Of a DNA stretch of 64,000 nt, positions 63,640 through 64,000 are shown piece by piece; the first letter of the stretch is position 1; the number at the start of each line of letters is the position of its first letter. The notes below the pieces were generated by a model. The model was given only the letters and a program-made list of their open reading frames with translations, searched no databases and was not told the origin of the DNA. A program made the position numbers and the translations under genes. The stretch is from Glaciecola flavus (lineage in GTDB: Bacteria; Pseudomonadota; Gammaproteobacteria; Enterobacterales; Alteromonadaceae), in NCBI RefSeq assembly GCF_042646125.1, contig NZ_JBHRSW010000015.1, forward strand, positions 110,638-174,637, written 5' to 3'.

Positions 63640-63760
63640 AACGAGTAGGGTGAGAGGTTTCAGTCTCATCCCTCTTACAGAATCGTACGGATCTCGTATG
63701 CTTCTCATGTACATGATTGTAGAGCATAGGCTCTAATAAACTACCGAACAAAGCAACTGG
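63640..63760 (-). other. Possible degenerate group II intron 3' end (domains V/VI-like)
   Basis: On the minus strand CGTACGATTCTGTAAGAGGG is followed by GATGAGACTGAAACCTCTC and CCCTACTCG, the kind of sequence that ends many bacterial group II introns. The domain V-like stem is short (AAGCATACG...CGTACGATT with two mismatches), so if real it is degenerate. No intron-encoded reverse transcriptase is seen in this window. Confidence 0.28.
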
Positions 63761-63855
63761 GTAAATCCCTATTTCTTCGAACCAGCTGCTCTTCATTTTA
63801 CATCACCAAGAGGGAGACCCACAGGCCTTGCTTTGTAAACGTCAAAAGAACCACA

Positions 63856-64000
63856 CTAGTCTAATATCACGCTCCACGGCGCAAGTTTCTCAGGATCACG
63901 CTCGCTATGCATGATTTTTTCCATCACATGCACTAGGTAATCGTAAGGAACGAGACCGTTTGCTTTAGCTGTTTGTACAATCGAGTAAAGTGTCGCACTT
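63856..64000 (-). CDS. IS66-family transposase, C-terminal end (5' part outside window)
   Basis: The last 48 codons are visible on the minus strand, stopping at 63856. The reading SATLYSIVQTAKANGLVPYD, then YLVHVMEKI and LAPWSVILD at the end, matches the C-terminal domain of IS66 TnpC (SLIETAKANGLEPYAYL...LLPW). The remainder lies beyond the right edge. It marks a mobile element bordering the polysaccharide operon. Confidence 0.88.
   Translation of the reverse strand, partial: SATLYSIVQTAKANGLVPYDYLVHVMEKIMHSERDPEKLAPWSVILD

Noticed and set aside
63509..63796. 95-codon minus-strand frame ending inside the last glycosyltransferase
   Set aside because: It reads through the group II-like sequence and resembles spurious frames of such elements.

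Overview
This window looks like a chromosomal segment of a marine gammaproteobacterium of the Alteromonadales type. I infer this from roughly 40% GC by eye, the complete System I cytochrome c maturation operon, an orphan fliK/flhX pair next to it, the recA-pncC-mutS and pyrG-eno neighbourhoods, and two surface-polysaccharide regions. No rRNA, tRNA, CRISPR array or prophage was recognised, so the assignment rests on gene content alone.

Layout. (1) 1-13454: two sulfotransferase-like genes, a 472-residue secreted Ala/Ser/Thr/Gly-rich protein and a complete Xps-like type II secretion (T2SS) locus. gspEFGHIJK run leftward; L-, M- and N/C-like genes, a lipoprotein secretin gspD and a small exported protein run rightward. 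The 472-residue protein is a good candidate for a dedicated, abundant, possibly S-layer-like cargo. (2) 13500-13610: a remnant of an IS3-like element. (3) 13630-23007: a leftward surface-polysaccharide operon with a WecA-like initiating transferase, a small lipoprotein, an outer-membrane export protein, a KpsMT-like ABC transporter, a chain-length/export protein and dTDP-rhamnose synthesis (rmlA, C, D, B). (4) 23423-24741: a small membrane protein and galE. (5) 24917-32947: the ccmABCEFGHI operon followed by mlaA. ccmC and ccmD are fused in one reading frame with an extra membrane helix that makes topological sense. (6) 33124-35779: a FliK-like protein and an FlhB C-terminal-domain protein. 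(7) 35914-43560: recA (with a LexA box), pncC, mutS, pyrG and eno. A perfect 46-bp inverted repeat lies between pncC and mutS. (8) 43715-49168: an unknown protein, an MsbA-like ABC transporter whose start codon is unclear, a structured repeat-rich intergenic element and a secreted metzincin-type protease. (9) 49238-53104: an HPr-rel-A-type cluster (HprK-related kinase, PqqD-like protein, nucleotidyltransferase-like protein) led by a Tat-exported protein of unknown function, plus a serine protease. (10) 53348-63589: a rightward exopolysaccharide-type operon with four glycosyltransferases, two FemAB/GNAT-like proteins, a polysaccharide deacetylase and a lyase-like protein. (11) The 3' end of an IS66-family transposase at the right edge, with a possible degenerate group II intron end beside it.

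How the parts fit. Much of the window concerns building the cell surface: protein export through a second or dedicated T2SS, two polysaccharide systems, lipid asymmetry (MlaA) and an ABC exporter. Housekeeping DNA-repair and metabolic genes sit between them. The points most worth following up are the T2SS with its neighbouring abundant-type secreted protein, the CcmC-CcmD fusion, the HPr-rel-A/PqqD/Tat cluster without any radical SAM enzyme, and the intergenic palindrome families.
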